A stretch of DNA of 64,000 bases from Qipengyuania atrilutea. Its GTDB lineage: Bacteria > Pseudomonadota > Alphaproteobacteria > Sphingomonadales > Sphingomonadaceae. Under the pieces are notes generated by a model. The model was given only the letters and a program-made list of their open reading frames with translations, ran no database searches and had not been told where the DNA came from. Position numbers and translations under genes: made by a program. Where the stretch lies: contig NZ_JABWGV010000002.1 of assembly GCF_013370205.1 (NCBI RefSeq), forward strand, positions 372,001 through 436,000, given 5' to 3'. Of the stretch, positions 11,361 to 20,757 are shown one piece after another. The stretch's first letter is position 1. Every line of letters begins with the position of its first letter.

Positions 11361-12215
11361 ATGTCCGATCGTCTTTCCGTTCTTTTTCAATATCTGCTTC
11401 CGAAGCGCCATCTCACGAGCTTCGCCGGGCGAGTAGCGGGCGCGCGCGGAGGCAGAGCTACGACCCGCCTGATCCGCTGGTTCGCCCGGAAATACGGCGT
11501 CGATATGAGCGAGGCGGCAAATGCGGACTTGGCGAGCTACGCATCGTTCAACGACTTCTTCGGCCGGCCTCTCAAGAAAGGGGCGCGGCCGCTGGCGTCG
11601 GCTGACTTCGTCAGCCCGGTCGACGGCGCGATCAGCCAGTTCGGACATATAGACAACCATCAGATTCTGCAGGCGAAGGGGCACCTATACACTACGGTGC
11701 AGCTCGTCGGCGGAGACGAAAAGCTGGCGGCCAAGTTCCGCGACGGTAGTTTCGCGAACCTGTATCTTTCGCCGAAGGACTATCACCGGTTGCACATGCC
11801 TTGCACGGCGCGGCTGCAACGGATGATCTACGTTCCCGGCGCCTTGTTCTCCGTCAATCCCGTTACCGCACGGGGCGTGCCGGGCCTTTTTGCGCGCAAC
11901 GAGCGCGTCGTCTGCGAATTTCATTCCGAAGCGCACGGTCCGTTCGTGATGGTGCTCGTCGGCGCGACCATCGTCGGCAGCATGGCGACCGTCTGGCACG
12001 GCGTGGTCAACCCCAAGCGGTCCGGACGCGTGGCGGAATGGGATTACTCGGACAGTCCGGTCGTGCTCGAAAAGGGCGAGGAGTTGGGCCGCTTCCTGCT
12101 CGGTTCGACAGTTATCATGCTGTTCGAAAAAGACGCCATCGCGTTCAACGCGGACTGGAAGCCCGAAGGAGCGGTTCGTCTGGGCGAGGCAATGGGTAAT
12201 CAGCCCGACCGCTAG
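11361..12215 (+). CDS. psd: Phosphatidylserine decarboxylase
   Basis: This membrane-associated pyruvoyl enzyme makes phosphatidylethanolamine from phosphatidylserine. The 284-residue proenzyme resembles the longer E. coli-type Psd: FARKYGVDMSEA, ASFNDFFGRPLKKGARPL, VSPVDGAISQFG, LSPKDYHRLHMP (active-site His region) and FCARNERVVCEF-like FARNERVVCEF. The self-cleavage motif LGST has Ser249 as the future pyruvoyl residue, in LLGSTVIMLF. The start is ATG 11361 (MSDRLSVLFQYLLPK). The phosphatidylserine synthase gene is not next to it. The CDP-alcohol phosphatidyltransferase at 49261 is a possible functional relative but is far away. Confidence 0.93.
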   Translation: MSDRLSVLFQYLLPKRHLTSFAGRVAGARGGRATTRLIRWFARKYGVDMSEAANADLASYASFNDFFGRPLKKGARPLASADFVSPVDGAISQFGHIDNHQILQAKGHLYTTVQLVGGDEKLAAKFRDGSFANLYLSPKDYHRLHMPCTARLQRMIYVPGALFSVNPVTARGVPGLFARNERVVCEFHSEAHGPFVMVLVGATIVGSMATVWHGVVNPKRSGRVAEWDYSDSPVVLEKGEELGRFLLGSTVIMLFEKDAIAFNADWKPEGAVRLGEAMGNQPDR

Positions 12216-12243
12216 TTGCGTTTCGGACAGGCAGCGTTGCGGT

Positions 12244-12978
12244 TCAGACCGTGGCTGTATCGCCGCGCTTCAGCCGTCGTTCCTGGAAAGCGAACCGCGC
12301 CGCCTTGCCGACATCGTTCTGGAACGACGAGTTCACGATCCCGCCGACCACCGAACCGACGATCGGTACGATCATGCCCGCGCGGCTGCGAAAGGCGTTG
12401 AAAGCGATCGCGCGCGAAATGCGTTCGACCGCCTGGTCCACTACGGGTGTGATGTGTTCGTGGTCGGCATCGACGAGTTCGCCGTGGGGTCCAATCCCGG
12501 CCTCGAGCGCAGCGATCCGCTGATTGCGCGTGTCGGGATCATCGAGAGCGGCAAGCTCGAGGATCTGTAGCCGAAACAGTTTTTCTGCCGGTCCGTCGCC
12601 CTCGTAGCCGTAGGCGCGGCCCGTATCACGGATGGAGCGAAGCGCAATGGCGATGGTAGCCGGAATGTCGGCTCCCATCGATAAAGCGCCGCCAAGGCCC
12701 GCTGCGGCCCCGGTCGTCGCGCTGACGCTGCGCGCGGTGCGTACGACGGTTCTGGCAGCGTCGTGGGCGGCCTCGATATCGGCTACATCGTGATTGAAGC
12801 GGACGAGCTGCGGAGCGCCGACTGCACGGTCGAGGCCTTTGAGGACCGCTTCGACGAGGCTTTTCGGAATGACGCTTGCGATCGCTGCGCCGAACGGATG
12901 CGTCAGCCGCTCGATTCCGCGGCCGAGGCGGGAGGGTTTGCTGCGCCGGAATTTCTGCTGCTGTTTCTGGATGTCCAT
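12244..12978 (-). CDS. EcsC family protein
   Basis: This 244-residue protein has EcsC-type features: ERLTHPFGAAIASVIPKSLV near the start, a glycine/alanine-rich hydrophobic segment (TTGAAAGLGGALSMGADIPA), the conserved RSIRDTGRAYGYEGDGPAE, and a second glycine-rich membrane-prone stretch near the end (GMIVPIVGSVVGGIVNSSF). EcsC proteins are named for neighbours of an ABC transporter in Bacillus; their function is unknown. I chose the ATG at 12978 (MDIQKQQQKFRR); a TTG nine bases upstream at 12987 is an alternative. It converges with psd and is divergent from the DUF2264 gene. Confidence 0.85.
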   Translation of the reverse strand: MDIQKQQQKFRRSKPSRLGRGIERLTHPFGAAIASVIPKSLVEAVLKGLDRAVGAPQLVRFNHDVADIEAAHDAARTVVRTARSVSATTGAAAGLGGALSMGADIPATIAIALRSIRDTGRAYGYEGDGPAEKLFRLQILELAALDDPDTRNQRIAALEAGIGPHGELVDADHEHITPVVDQAVERISRAIAFNAFRSRAGMIVPIVGSVVGGIVNSSFQNDVGKAARFAFQERRLKRGDTATV

Positions 12979-13100
12979 CTTCACCAAATACCTGCGCGCC
13001 GAACGCGTTCCGGCTTTCTGCGAGACGCTTGGTTTCCGGACTGCTTTCGTATCAAGCTGAAAGCGAACGACAGGTCACTAGCCTTGCCAATCGTGTTCCC

Positions 13101-14513
13101 ATGCTCGATCATCGCGGCGTGGGGAAATTGACCAAATTAACTCTCGGACTGCGAAACAGTATCTGGCTGGCCCGCGCTTTCGCCAAGCGTTCGGCATTCC
13201 CGGTCGAGGCGGAGCGGTGGCTGGACGGTTTCAAGGACGGAAAGTGCGACAATGCATCCTACGATGGTCTTTTCCGCTACATGGTTCTGTCCTGGAAGAC
13301 CTATCGTCATGCGAACAGGACCGGCGCCACTTATCCCGGCCATTTGAGCTGGAGCGGCGTCGAGTGCGATGCACTCGAGGGCTTCGCTCGCTTGATGCCG
13401 CTATTCGGGGCGTGGTGCCATTCCGGTCGCGAGCCTGTGATCGAGGTTCGTGGCGAGAAAATAGACTTGGCCGACGAGTTCCGCAAAGGCATCGTCGCGG
13501 GGACTGATCCAGCATCCTCCTGCTATTGGGGCGATATGCCGGGCAAGAGCAACCAGCGGATCGTAGAAGCCGCGGACGTTGCGTTAGCGCTCTGGCTCTT
13601 TCGCGACTTGGTTTGGGACGGCCTGACCCCGGCGCAGCAAAATCAAATTCTCGATTGGCTTTGCCTCGCCAGGGGGCGTCCCGGGCTCGACAACAACTGG
13701 CAATTGTTCTTCGTACAAATCGACCGGGTGGTCCGCGCGTTCGGCAGGGAGGACGCAATCGACCGACCGCGCGAGAGGTATGCGCGGATCAAGGATTTCC
13801 ATCTCGGGGACGGCTGGTTCGAAGATGCTGGCCGGGTCGACCATTACAATGCCTGGGGTTTCCATTATGCGCTCCGCTGGATCGATCGGATCGATCCGGG
13901 GTGGGATCCGGAATTCATCAGGGCGATACAGAGCAAGTTCGTCGATCAGTACCGCTATCTCTTCGGTCGCAACGGCTTTCCCGTAATGGGCCGCAGCATT
14001 CCTTATCGAATGGCGGCGCCAGCGCCGTTGGTGGCCGGAGTGGAGCGGTACTGGATCGAAGCGGGGCAAGCTCGCAGGGCATTGGACTGCGTCTTGTCGC
14101 ACTTCATTTCGCAAGGGGCCTTGGCCGGCGGAATGGTTTCCCAAGGTCTTACGGGGACCGACACACGTTTCCTCGATCCGTATTCGGGCCCGGCGAGCAG
14201 CTTCTGGTCCCTTCGCTCTCTCGTGATGGCCTTTCATTATCCTGAGGGTCATCCGTTCTGGACGGACGAACCCGTTCCATTGCCGGTAGAACAGCGGGAC
14301 TTCGATCTTGTTCTCGAAGCGCCTCGCTGGCGGATAACCGGCCGTGCCGGCGAGGTTACCCTGCATTTACCCGCCAATCGGGGAAATTCTCCCGGCGCTT
14401 TCCAGCCCGCGAGCCGTTACTTCAAACTGAAGAGCATGCTCGGGATTGCTCGACGCCCGAAAAACAATGGGCCGAAATACGATCGCGAGACATATACGCA
14501 TCACCTGGATTAG
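13101..14513 (+). CDS. DUF2264-domain protein, likely glycan-processing
   Basis: This 470-residue protein matches DUF2264 throughout: SWSGVECDALEGFARLMP, a GxxPGKSNQRIVEAAD segment, NNWQLFFVQIDRVVRAFG, DGWFEDAGRVDHYNAWGFHY, GRSIPYRMAAPAPL and DPYSGPASSFWSLRSLVMAF. The helical, Trp- and aromatic-rich pattern is like that of (alpha/alpha)6 polysaccharide lyases and heparinase-like enzymes, so a role in trimming or hydrolysing a carbohydrate is plausible but inferred. No signal peptide is visible. I chose ATG 13101 (MLDHRGVGKL); residues before it in the open frame do not resemble protein of this family. It heads the glycan cluster. Confidence 0.82.
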   Translation: MLDHRGVGKLTKLTLGLRNSIWLARAFAKRSAFPVEAERWLDGFKDGKCDNASYDGLFRYMVLSWKTYRHANRTGATYPGHLSWSGVECDALEGFARLMPLFGAWCHSGREPVIEVRGEKIDLADEFRKGIVAGTDPASSCYWGDMPGKSNQRIVEAADVALALWLFRDLVWDGLTPAQQNQILDWLCLARGRPGLDNNWQLFFVQIDRVVRAFGREDAIDRPRERYARIKDFHLGDGWFEDAGRVDHYNAWGFHYALRWIDRIDPGWDPEFIRAIQSKFVDQYRYLFGRNGFPVMGRSIPYRMAAPAPLVAGVERYWIEAGQARRALDCVLSHFISQGALAGGMVSQGLTGTDTRFLDPYSGPASSFWSLRSLVMAFHYPEGHPFWTDEPVPLPVEQRDFDLVLEAPRWRITGRAGEVTLHLPANRGNSPGAFQPASRYFKLKSMLGIARRPKNNGPKYDRETYTHHLD

Positions 14514-14531
14514 CCGGTCGGCACCTGTCCT

Positions 14532-15506
14532 TCAAATTTCCTCGCTGTTACCAATGCCCGCGCGAACTTGATCTGCCTGAAATTCGTAACGATCTTGCGC
14601 CAGACCCGCTTTTGTCATTGCGCACATGACAAAATCCTTGGCGAGTTCGATCGGGCCGGGCTCGTTGCGCGTAATCCCCCTTTCGGCGCGCGCTTTCATC
14701 GCGGGAAAGCCTTTTGCATCATGGGCAATGAATGAGTAGGCGCGGCGTAAGGGAACAGCAAAAGCGTTTTTACGCCCTTGTTCCTGAAGCATTCCTTCGA
14801 TGCGTTCGATGACATCAAGGCGGGAAGACAAGCCCTTTTCCGTAAATCGCTCGCCACTTAAAGAAGTGGCTCCTTGCGGGATCCGGCGGTAATACGATGT
14901 GCCGCCCGTGGTCCGGATGAATGGCACGCCCGCAACGAGCGCGCGCATGACGATATCACCATCTTGATTATTCGCAGTCGCCGGGTTCCAGCCGCCGCTT
15001 CTCTCGTAAGCGGACCGCGACCAGAGGACGCAGCAGGGCGGGTGATACCAACCCGAGAGCCATGCGGCGAGCGGGTGCTGCCCCGCCTTGCGCGGCGTAC
15101 AGGTTGCCGGGCGTACTTGCCACTCGCCCTGATGCATCTCGTAGCGTTTCCATTCGCACGCAGCGATGGCGTCCGGCTGCTCGGCAAGCACCTTGGCAAG
15201 TTCTTCCAGGACGTTCTTACCCAGAATGTCGTCCGCATCGAGAAACATGATCGCATCGCCGGTCGCTTCGGCAGCACCGGAGAGGCGAGCGGCCGATGCG
15301 CTGGGAATTTCCTCCGTCTGGACGCGGACCGGTGTGGGATAAGCGGAGGCAATCGCCATGGTGTCGTCGCTCGAACCGTTGTCGACGACAAGCAGTTCGA
15401 GGGGCGGCAGCGTTTGGGAAAGAACAGACTCGATCGCCTCGGCAATGTATTCTTCCCCGTTGAGGACGGGCATGACGATCGAGATTCTCATCGCTTTACT
15501 TACCAT
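14532..15506 (-). CDS. Family 2 glycosyltransferase
   Basis: This 324-residue GT-A enzyme has the N-terminal nucleotide-sugar fold ISIVMPVLNGEEYIAEAIES, VVDNGSSDDTM, and the DxD metal motif in IMFLDADDIL. A later WSRSAYERSGGWNP segment is typical of the acceptor-side region of GT2 enzymes. The start at 15506 (MVSKAMRIS) has AGGG seven bases upstream on the minus strand; an internal ATG at 15491 would remove five residues. No membrane helices are seen, so it would transfer a single sugar in the cytoplasm. It lies in a two-gene minus-strand unit with the GT61 gene. Confidence 0.9.
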   Translation of the reverse strand: MVSKAMRISIVMPVLNGEEYIAEAIESVLSQTLPPLELLVVDNGSSDDTMAIASAYPTPVRVQTEEIPSASAARLSGAAEATGDAIMFLDADDILGKNVLEELAKVLAEQPDAIAACEWKRYEMHQGEWQVRPATCTPRKAGQHPLAAWLSGWYHPPCCVLWSRSAYERSGGWNPATANNQDGDIVMRALVAGVPFIRTTGGTSYYRRIPQGATSLSGERFTEKGLSSRLDVIERIEGMLQEQGRKNAFAVPLRRAYSFIAHDAKGFPAMKARAERGITRNEPGPIELAKDFVMCAMTKAGLAQDRYEFQADQVRAGIGNSEEI

Positions 15507-15534
15507 GCATGGACCCTGCGAGACACAATTCTGA

Positions 15535-16725
15535 CTATTGTTCAAGGGTTTTGAGCGCGGCAGCGATCGCTTCGGGCCGAACGGTCATGTCACGCTTCAG
15601 CGGAACCGCATCGCCTTCGCAAACCTCGGCTTCAACCAGCGCATATCGCAGCTCCATGGCGCAGGCGAGGGCATAGAAGTTCGGGTTCGGAAAGCCCAGC
15701 CAAGCGATTTCGAGTACGGTCGAACCCGCCGGGCAGAACATCATGTTGGTAAGGCCGGCCCCGTGCGGCCCCGCCAGGATTTGGGTCTGCGACATGAGTT
15801 CGATCTGCTCTTCGAAACCCAGATCTTCCATGAATACCCGTTCGAAACCGGCTTCTTCGAACAACGGCCAGATCTCGTCCTCATTGGCGAGTTTTCTGAT
15901 CGCGGCCTTTTTTCGGCTGATGAAGATGCGCCGCGATGCGGGTGCGCCGCCGGCGGGCGCGATCGCAGCCCTGACCGGTTTAAGCAAGTCCCCGCGGAAG
16001 CGGTCGGTTTCGAGCAGGGTCAGTTCCCCGACTTTCAGGACTTCCCCCGGCTCGAAGGTCGGAAAGGCAGAGGGATCGAGGCCAAGCATTTCGATGGACC
16101 GACGCATGACGGGTGTCATATTCGTGGGCAGTAGGACGTCGTTCAGCCGATCAAGCTCCTTCAGCAGCACCAGCTTGGGCAGATGCGCGGTCAGCCAGTG
16201 CGAATGGTTGGCATAGGAGCGTTCGCAGAACCACGTTGCCTTCTCGATATGCCACGCACTTTGTGCGTCCAGCAGGACCTTCGCGTGAAGCGGCCGGAAG
16301 ACTACTTCGCGCATGTTGATCGCCCGGTTATCGTCCGTCAGGATTGCCGGATAGAACAGGCCGCTGTCGTCCGTTCCCGTTATGACAGTGGCGTTTTGCA
16401 TGACTGTGAAGCGGGTCGGCGAACTCAGCCGGTTGGGCACGTCGTACATCGAATAATGCCACCAACCGCTATCGCGGGGGAGCTTGTCGCGATCTGTCAC
16501 ATTGACCGGCAGGGGATTGGCGGCGTGTCGTTCGGAATGGACAATTTCCGGCTCGGCAAACTTTCGGCCGCCGCGGCTTCGGCGTTCGTGATACTCGAGC
16601 GGAGTCTCGTTCTTGAGATCGCGATAGCCTACGCGGGCCGGAGATACTCCGACTTCGACGAGTGACCTGCGGATAGATCTGGCCAGCCGCCGACCAATTG
16701 AGCGCAAGCTTTGGACAATGTTCAT
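15535..16725 (-). CDS. Family 61 (DUF563) glycosyltransferase
   Basis: This 396-residue protein carries the GT61/DUF563 signature in its second half: NHSHWLTAHLPKLVLL, RIFISRKKAAIRKLANEDEI, FEEQIELMSQTQILAGPHG and AGLTNMMFCPAGSTVLEI. Family members are often found in capsule or exopolysaccharide clusters. The start at 16725 (MNIVQSLRSIGRRL) gives an arginine-rich N-terminus; the frame is open for 63 codons further upstream, but that extension looks non-coding. It is upstream of, and probably co-transcribed with, the GT2 gene. The 296-base gap to the divergent flippase should hold both promoters. Confidence 0.88.
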   Translation of the reverse strand: MNIVQSLRSIGRRLARSIRRSLVEVGVSPARVGYRDLKNETPLEYHERRSRGGRKFAEPEIVHSERHAANPLPVNVTDRDKLPRDSGWWHYSMYDVPNRLSSPTRFTVMQNATVITGTDDSGLFYPAILTDDNRAINMREVVFRPLHAKVLLDAQSAWHIEKATWFCERSYANHSHWLTAHLPKLVLLKELDRLNDVLLPTNMTPVMRRSIEMLGLDPSAFPTFEPGEVLKVGELTLLETDRFRGDLLKPVRAAIAPAGGAPASRRIFISRKKAAIRKLANEDEIWPLFEEAGFERVFMEDLGFEEQIELMSQTQILAGPHGAGLTNMMFCPAGSTVLEIAWLGFPNPNFYALACAMELRYALVEAEVCEGDAVPLKRDMTVRPEAIAAALKTLEQ

Positions 16726-17021
16726 GATTTCGCGCTTAATCCTTCCGCCGAGCGGTTGTCCAGTGATGCGGGCGTCAGCATCGTTGTGGGACAACTCGCA
16801 AATTTCATTAAGGATACCGACGGTGCCGAATTCGACCCCTGCAATGCATTGCGTTGCAAAACCTCGGACGACTGGTAGAGGGCGGCCTTCGACACGCAAC
16901 CGGCCTCGGATCACACGGCCCGCGGCGACGAATGTAGTGCCGTACCGCGGAGTTCCTTACATGGTCGCTTGCAGTTCGAACCATCAATCTGCGCACTAAT
17001 ATCAGGTAGTTTGGTAGTTTC

Positions 17022-18527
17022 ATGTCCGGAAAGAAGGGTTCTGTCGTCAGAGGGGTGGCTTGGGTCGGTCTCGGCCGCGCCGCGTTTATCGCGATCTCTT
17101 TCGTCAGCACGATTATCCTCGCGCGTCTCCTGACGCCCGATGATTTTGGTATCGTCGCCATAGCGAGCGCCGCGGCCGCCGTAGTCGCGGTGGTGGCGGA
17201 CCTTCCCTTGTCTCAGGCGGTTATTCATCACGACGACCCTCAAGACGAGCATTTCCATACCATCTGGACCTTTGGCCTCATCAGGGGCGTATTGATGGTT
17301 GCTCTCATCGGCGGCAGTGCGCCGTTCGTCGCGGACTTCTACGGTGATGAGCGCGTCACCGGCCTTCTTATCGCTCTTGCGTTTTCATCGGCGCTCGGGT
17401 CGCTGCAAAATCCGGTAATTGCCCTGTTCGAGCGCGATCTCGTGTTCTGGCAGACAATTGTTCTTAACTTGGCCGATCGCCTCGTCAATTTCGCCGTCTC
17501 AGTCTCTATCGCCTACATTTATCGTTCGTACTGGGCAATCGTGCTCGGGATTCTCGCCGCAGCCCTAGTTAGATTGATACTTTCGTATGTTTTCCGTGCG
17601 TATCGCCCCAGACTGTCGCTATCCAAGGCGCGCGAACTCATGTCATTCAGTATCTGGCTTACGCTGGGCAGCTGGGTTCAGGCGCTGAACGCTAAAGCAG
17701 ATCCCCTGGTCGTCGGATATTTCGTGAGGACGAACCAACTCGGTATCTATTCGATGAGTCAGCGGCTTGCGAGTATGACAGTCGGTCAGATCCAGTCCCC
17801 CATTGCCATGGTCCTGTTTCCCACGCTTGCCAGGATGAAGCACGATCCGGTTCGCTTGCAGTCGGCCTATCTACGCGTGCAATCTGTATTCTGCACCGTC
17901 GCCTTCCCCGTCGGAGTTGGCATAGCCGTGCTTGCCGATCCGATTGTGAGACTAGTCCTTGGCCCGCAGTGGATCCCGACTATCCCGATCGTGCAGGTAT
18001 TCGTTTTGATGCAGGCTGCGAATGCAGTTCAGCATGTCGGACCGATTTCGCTCGCCACAGGACATACGCGAGCCCTCTTTTGGCGCGACTTGCAGATACT
18101 CACCCTTCGAGCGCCGCTGTTGATCGGAGGTATTCTGATCGGGCGTACGAGCGATATCGGCATGATCCAGGGAGCAGTGTACGGTCTCGCCGTAAGCCAG
18201 GCGATCATGATCGTATGGTCCATCAGGCTGATCGGTACCTTGAACGGGATCGGTCTGAGAGACCATTTCAAGGGAGCCTGGCGCCCGCTTCTCGCCTGCG
18301 GGATCATGGCGGTCTCGGTCCTTGCAGCACACGCTGCGTTAGGACCTATGACCCCCGCCATAGAGGGCTATGCAACGACGGCCGCTCTCATTCTGCTGGG
18401 TGCAGTAACGTATTTTCTGAGCCTGTTTTCATTGTGGATATTGAAAGGCCGTCCGGCGGGGCCGGAACAGGAAGCCCTCGATATCGTTAGACTTGGACTG
18501 AACCGCTTGCAGCGTAGTCCTAGCTAA
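17022..18527 (+). CDS. Polysaccharide flippase, Wzx/MOP superfamily
   Basis: This 501-residue integral membrane protein has about 12-14 hydrophobic helices. It starts with the motif common to lipopolysaccharide biosynthesis flippases (VRGVAWVGLGRAAFIAISFV, LARLLTPDDFGIVAIA), followed by NPVIALFERDLVFW and the central YFVRTNQLGIYSMSQRLASM. It would move an undecaprenyl-linked oligosaccharide from the cytoplasmic to the periplasmic face of the inner membrane. It opens the plus-strand half of the glycan cluster. A matching Wzy polymerase is not seen in the window. Confidence 0.92.
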   Translation: MSGKKGSVVRGVAWVGLGRAAFIAISFVSTIILARLLTPDDFGIVAIASAAAAVVAVVADLPLSQAVIHHDDPQDEHFHTIWTFGLIRGVLMVALIGGSAPFVADFYGDERVTGLLIALAFSSALGSLQNPVIALFERDLVFWQTIVLNLADRLVNFAVSVSIAYIYRSYWAIVLGILAAALVRLILSYVFRAYRPRLSLSKARELMSFSIWLTLGSWVQALNAKADPLVVGYFVRTNQLGIYSMSQRLASMTVGQIQSPIAMVLFPTLARMKHDPVRLQSAYLRVQSVFCTVAFPVGVGIAVLADPIVRLVLGPQWIPTIPIVQVFVLMQAANAVQHVGPISLATGHTRALFWRDLQILTLRAPLLIGGILIGRTSDIGMIQGAVYGLAVSQAIMIVWSIRLIGTLNGIGLRDHFKGAWRPLLACGIMAVSVLAAHAALGPMTPAIEGYATTAALILLGAVTYFLSLFSLWILKGRPAGPEQEALDIVRLGLNRLQRSPS

Positions 18528-18537
18528 CCGGGTTGGG

Positions 18538-18569
18538 GAAGCGGTCTGCGCCGGGCAAGCGACCGCTTC
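18538..18569. terminator. Intergenic hairpin between flippase and GT2 genes
   Basis: The 9-base arms GAAGCGGTC (18538-18546) and GACCGCTTC (18561-18569) are perfectly complementary with a 14-base loop. The hairpin starts 11 bases after the flippase stop and ends 22 bases before the GT2 start. There is no U-tract, so it could attenuate, protect or process the mRNA rather than end it. Confidence 0.42.
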
Positions 18570-18591
18570 GGATAAGGTATTTGGATTGACC

Positions 18592-19512
18592 ATGCCCGGT
18601 AGCATTGCCGTCATCGTTCCGACGTTCAACGCGGAAGCTTTCGTCGAGCGAGCGATAAGTTCGGCGCAGGGACAAGACCATGTCGCCGAAATAATTGCCG
18701 TGGACGATGCTTCCACGGATCGAACATGTGACGTGGTTGAGGCCCTTGCCAAAGACGATACGCGCATTCGCCTCATACGCAACGCAGCGAATGGCGGCCC
18801 GTCGGTGGCGCGCAATGCCGGCATCGATGCGGCACGTTCCGACTGGATTGCCATTCTGGATGCCGACGATGCTTACGGTCCCGACCGTTTCGGCCCGCTA
18901 CTTCGGCGCGCGGATCGCGATGAAGCCGATATCGTGAGCGACAATTTGACGTATTACGATCTGCCGCATGACGAGATACTCGGCCCGGCGGTGCATCCGG
19001 AACCCGCGGTTCAGCAGGTCACTCTGGAGAAACTATTCCGTAGCACGCCTACGGGAGGGCGGGACTACGTCACGCTGAAACCCGTCTTTCGCCGCGATTT
19101 TCTTAACAAGAATCGCTTACGATATGACGCGTCGATCCGGAACGGCGAGGACTTTGACATTCTGGCGAAGGCGCTTCTTGCTGGCGGGAAGTTCGTAGCG
19201 TCCCTCGCGCGAGCAACGTACCTCTACACGACGCGGGAAAGCGGCACGAGCAAAACGCTGCTCGACTACGATCCTGTCATTGCACAGAGCGAAAAGTGGC
19301 TCCGGCATCCGGCTTTTCGGAGCGATGAAGAACTCCGCCGCCTAGCAGAGGAGAGGATCGACATCCTGCGCCGGCGGCAGTTGGACAGGCGAACGGGCGA
19401 GGGGGGTATCGCCAAGCGCGTCGGCACCCTTGCCCTTGCTCTTCGTTCTCAAGCTGGACGCGAATGGCTGGGCGACTGGTTCAGGGCGCGCCTGCAACCT
19501 AATCCTTCATAA
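18592..19512 (+). CDS. Family 2 glycosyltransferase
   Basis: This 306-residue GT-A enzyme has IAVIVPTFNAEAFVERAIS, AVDDASTDRTCDVVE, the NGGPSVARNAGIDAARSDW segment and the metal-binding WIAILDADDAY. The C-terminal half contains FRRDFLNKNRLRYDASIRNG and EDFDILAKAL, typical of the WcaA/ExoU-like branch of GT2. The start is ATG 18592; a TTG six bases upstream would add two residues. It lies between the flippase and a GT4 gene and likely adds one sugar to a lipid-linked repeat unit. Confidence 0.92.
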   Translation: MPGSIAVIVPTFNAEAFVERAISSAQGQDHVAEIIAVDDASTDRTCDVVEALAKDDTRIRLIRNAANGGPSVARNAGIDAARSDWIAILDADDAYGPDRFGPLLRRADRDEADIVSDNLTYYDLPHDEILGPAVHPEPAVQQVTLEKLFRSTPTGGRDYVTLKPVFRRDFLNKNRLRYDASIRNGEDFDILAKALLAGGKFVASLARATYLYTTRESGTSKTLLDYDPVIAQSEKWLRHPAFRSDEELRRLAEERIDILRRRQLDRRTGEGGIAKRVGTLALALRSQAGREWLGDWFRARLQPNPS

Positions 19513-19589
19513 ACTTCGTATATCAGGAAAGGCTCTTGCGGCGAGACGCCGCGGCCGCTGTTTGCGACTGTCAGGATAGAAAAGAGATA

Positions 19590-20741
19590 ATGGAACAACA
19601 GGGAAAAGTTCTGTGCATCGTCGTGCCGGATCTGTTTCGGATAACTCAGACCTTCTTCCACGAGCATATCGCTCGTATTCATCCCGGCAAAACGGTCGTC
19701 GTCCATCTGTCCTCTACCGGGCAAGAGGCGCTGACGGATGTGCCGGTCTGCGAAATTTCGACTGAGCCGCTTTGGCCGAAAACGTCTCTGCCCTTAATGG
19801 GTAAGGTCCTCGACGTCGCCAACTCGATCCATACGAGCAGGCTCAGCGGCAAGGACGAGGCGCGGATCGAAGCGTTTTTCGCGAAGCACGGAGTGACGCA
19901 CCTCTTCGCCGAGTTCGCAACTTCTGCATCCCTGGTCCTTGAACTGGCGGAGCGCCTGAACTTACCGCTGACTTCCCTAAGCCATGGATGGGATATCAAT
20001 ATTATGGGGGGAGGCCGTGTCTGGCGGAAACGCTACGAACGGTTGTTTGCTTCGAGCACGAGATTAGCAGCCGTATGCGAGTTCTTGCGGCAACAGATGC
20101 TTCTTCTCGGGGCACCGCCGGAAAAGGTTTCGATTATTCCCTGCGCCGTCGAAGCGGCGAATTTCGAGGTTGCAGAGCAAGGCAGCTCTGTAAGGGTAGT
20201 CATGGTCTGCCGCCTCATCGACCAAAAAGGCCCGCTTCAAGCGCTACGCGCCTTTGCGATCGCTCATAAAGAACGGCCGCAGTTGACCCTCGATGTTGCG
20301 GGCAATGGTCCGCTCGAGCAGCACTTATTGGCTGAGATCGACCGGCTTGGTCTGACCGAGGCCGTGAACTTCCACGGCGACATGCCCCATGAAGAAACCC
20401 TGTCGCTGATTGCGAACTCTCAGATCTTCATCCAGCATTGCATGACGCTGCCGGGCAAGGGGATTGAATCGCAGGCGATTTCGCTGCTTGAGGCCATGGG
20501 TCACGGGCTCGTTCCTGTCGTCTCCCGCCATGGCGGCATGGCGGATCACGTCAAGCATGGCGAGCGGGGATGGCTCGTCGAAGAAGGCGACGAGGCAGCA
20601 ATGGCGAAGCATATTGTGGCGATGAACGATGACGCGGATGCGCGTCGCAGCATCGGCGCGAAGGCGCGAACTTATGTTCTCGATAACTTCAGTCGCGAAA
20701 GAATTTACCCGGTGCTGCGCGAAACGATCGGTCTCGTTTAA
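19590..20741 (+). CDS. Family 4 glycosyltransferase
   Basis: This 383-residue GT-B enzyme has a donor-binding C-terminal half: VSIIPCAVEAANFEV, VMVCRLIDQKGPLQALRAFA, LTLDVAGNGPLEQHLLAEI, and the EX7E-like region GIESQAISLLEAMGHGLVPV followed by SRHGGMADHV. The N-terminal half (IVVPDLFRITQTFFHEHIA, SLSHGWDINIMGG) is acceptor-specific and resembles colanic-acid WcaL-type proteins. The start is ATG 19590, after AAGAGA at normal spacing. It ends the flippase-GT2-GT4 unit. Confidence 0.92.
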   Translation: MEQQGKVLCIVVPDLFRITQTFFHEHIARIHPGKTVVVHLSSTGQEALTDVPVCEISTEPLWPKTSLPLMGKVLDVANSIHTSRLSGKDEARIEAFFAKHGVTHLFAEFATSASLVLELAERLNLPLTSLSHGWDINIMGGGRVWRKRYERLFASSTRLAAVCEFLRQQMLLLGAPPEKVSIIPCAVEAANFEVAEQGSSVRVVMVCRLIDQKGPLQALRAFAIAHKERPQLTLDVAGNGPLEQHLLAEIDRLGLTEAVNFHGDMPHEETLSLIANSQIFIQHCMTLPGKGIESQAISLLEAMGHGLVPVVSRHGGMADHVKHGERGWLVEEGDEAAMAKHIVAMNDDADARRSIGAKARTYVLDNFSRERIYPVLRETIGLV

Positions 20742-20757
20742 CCCGGCATTATGGGCT

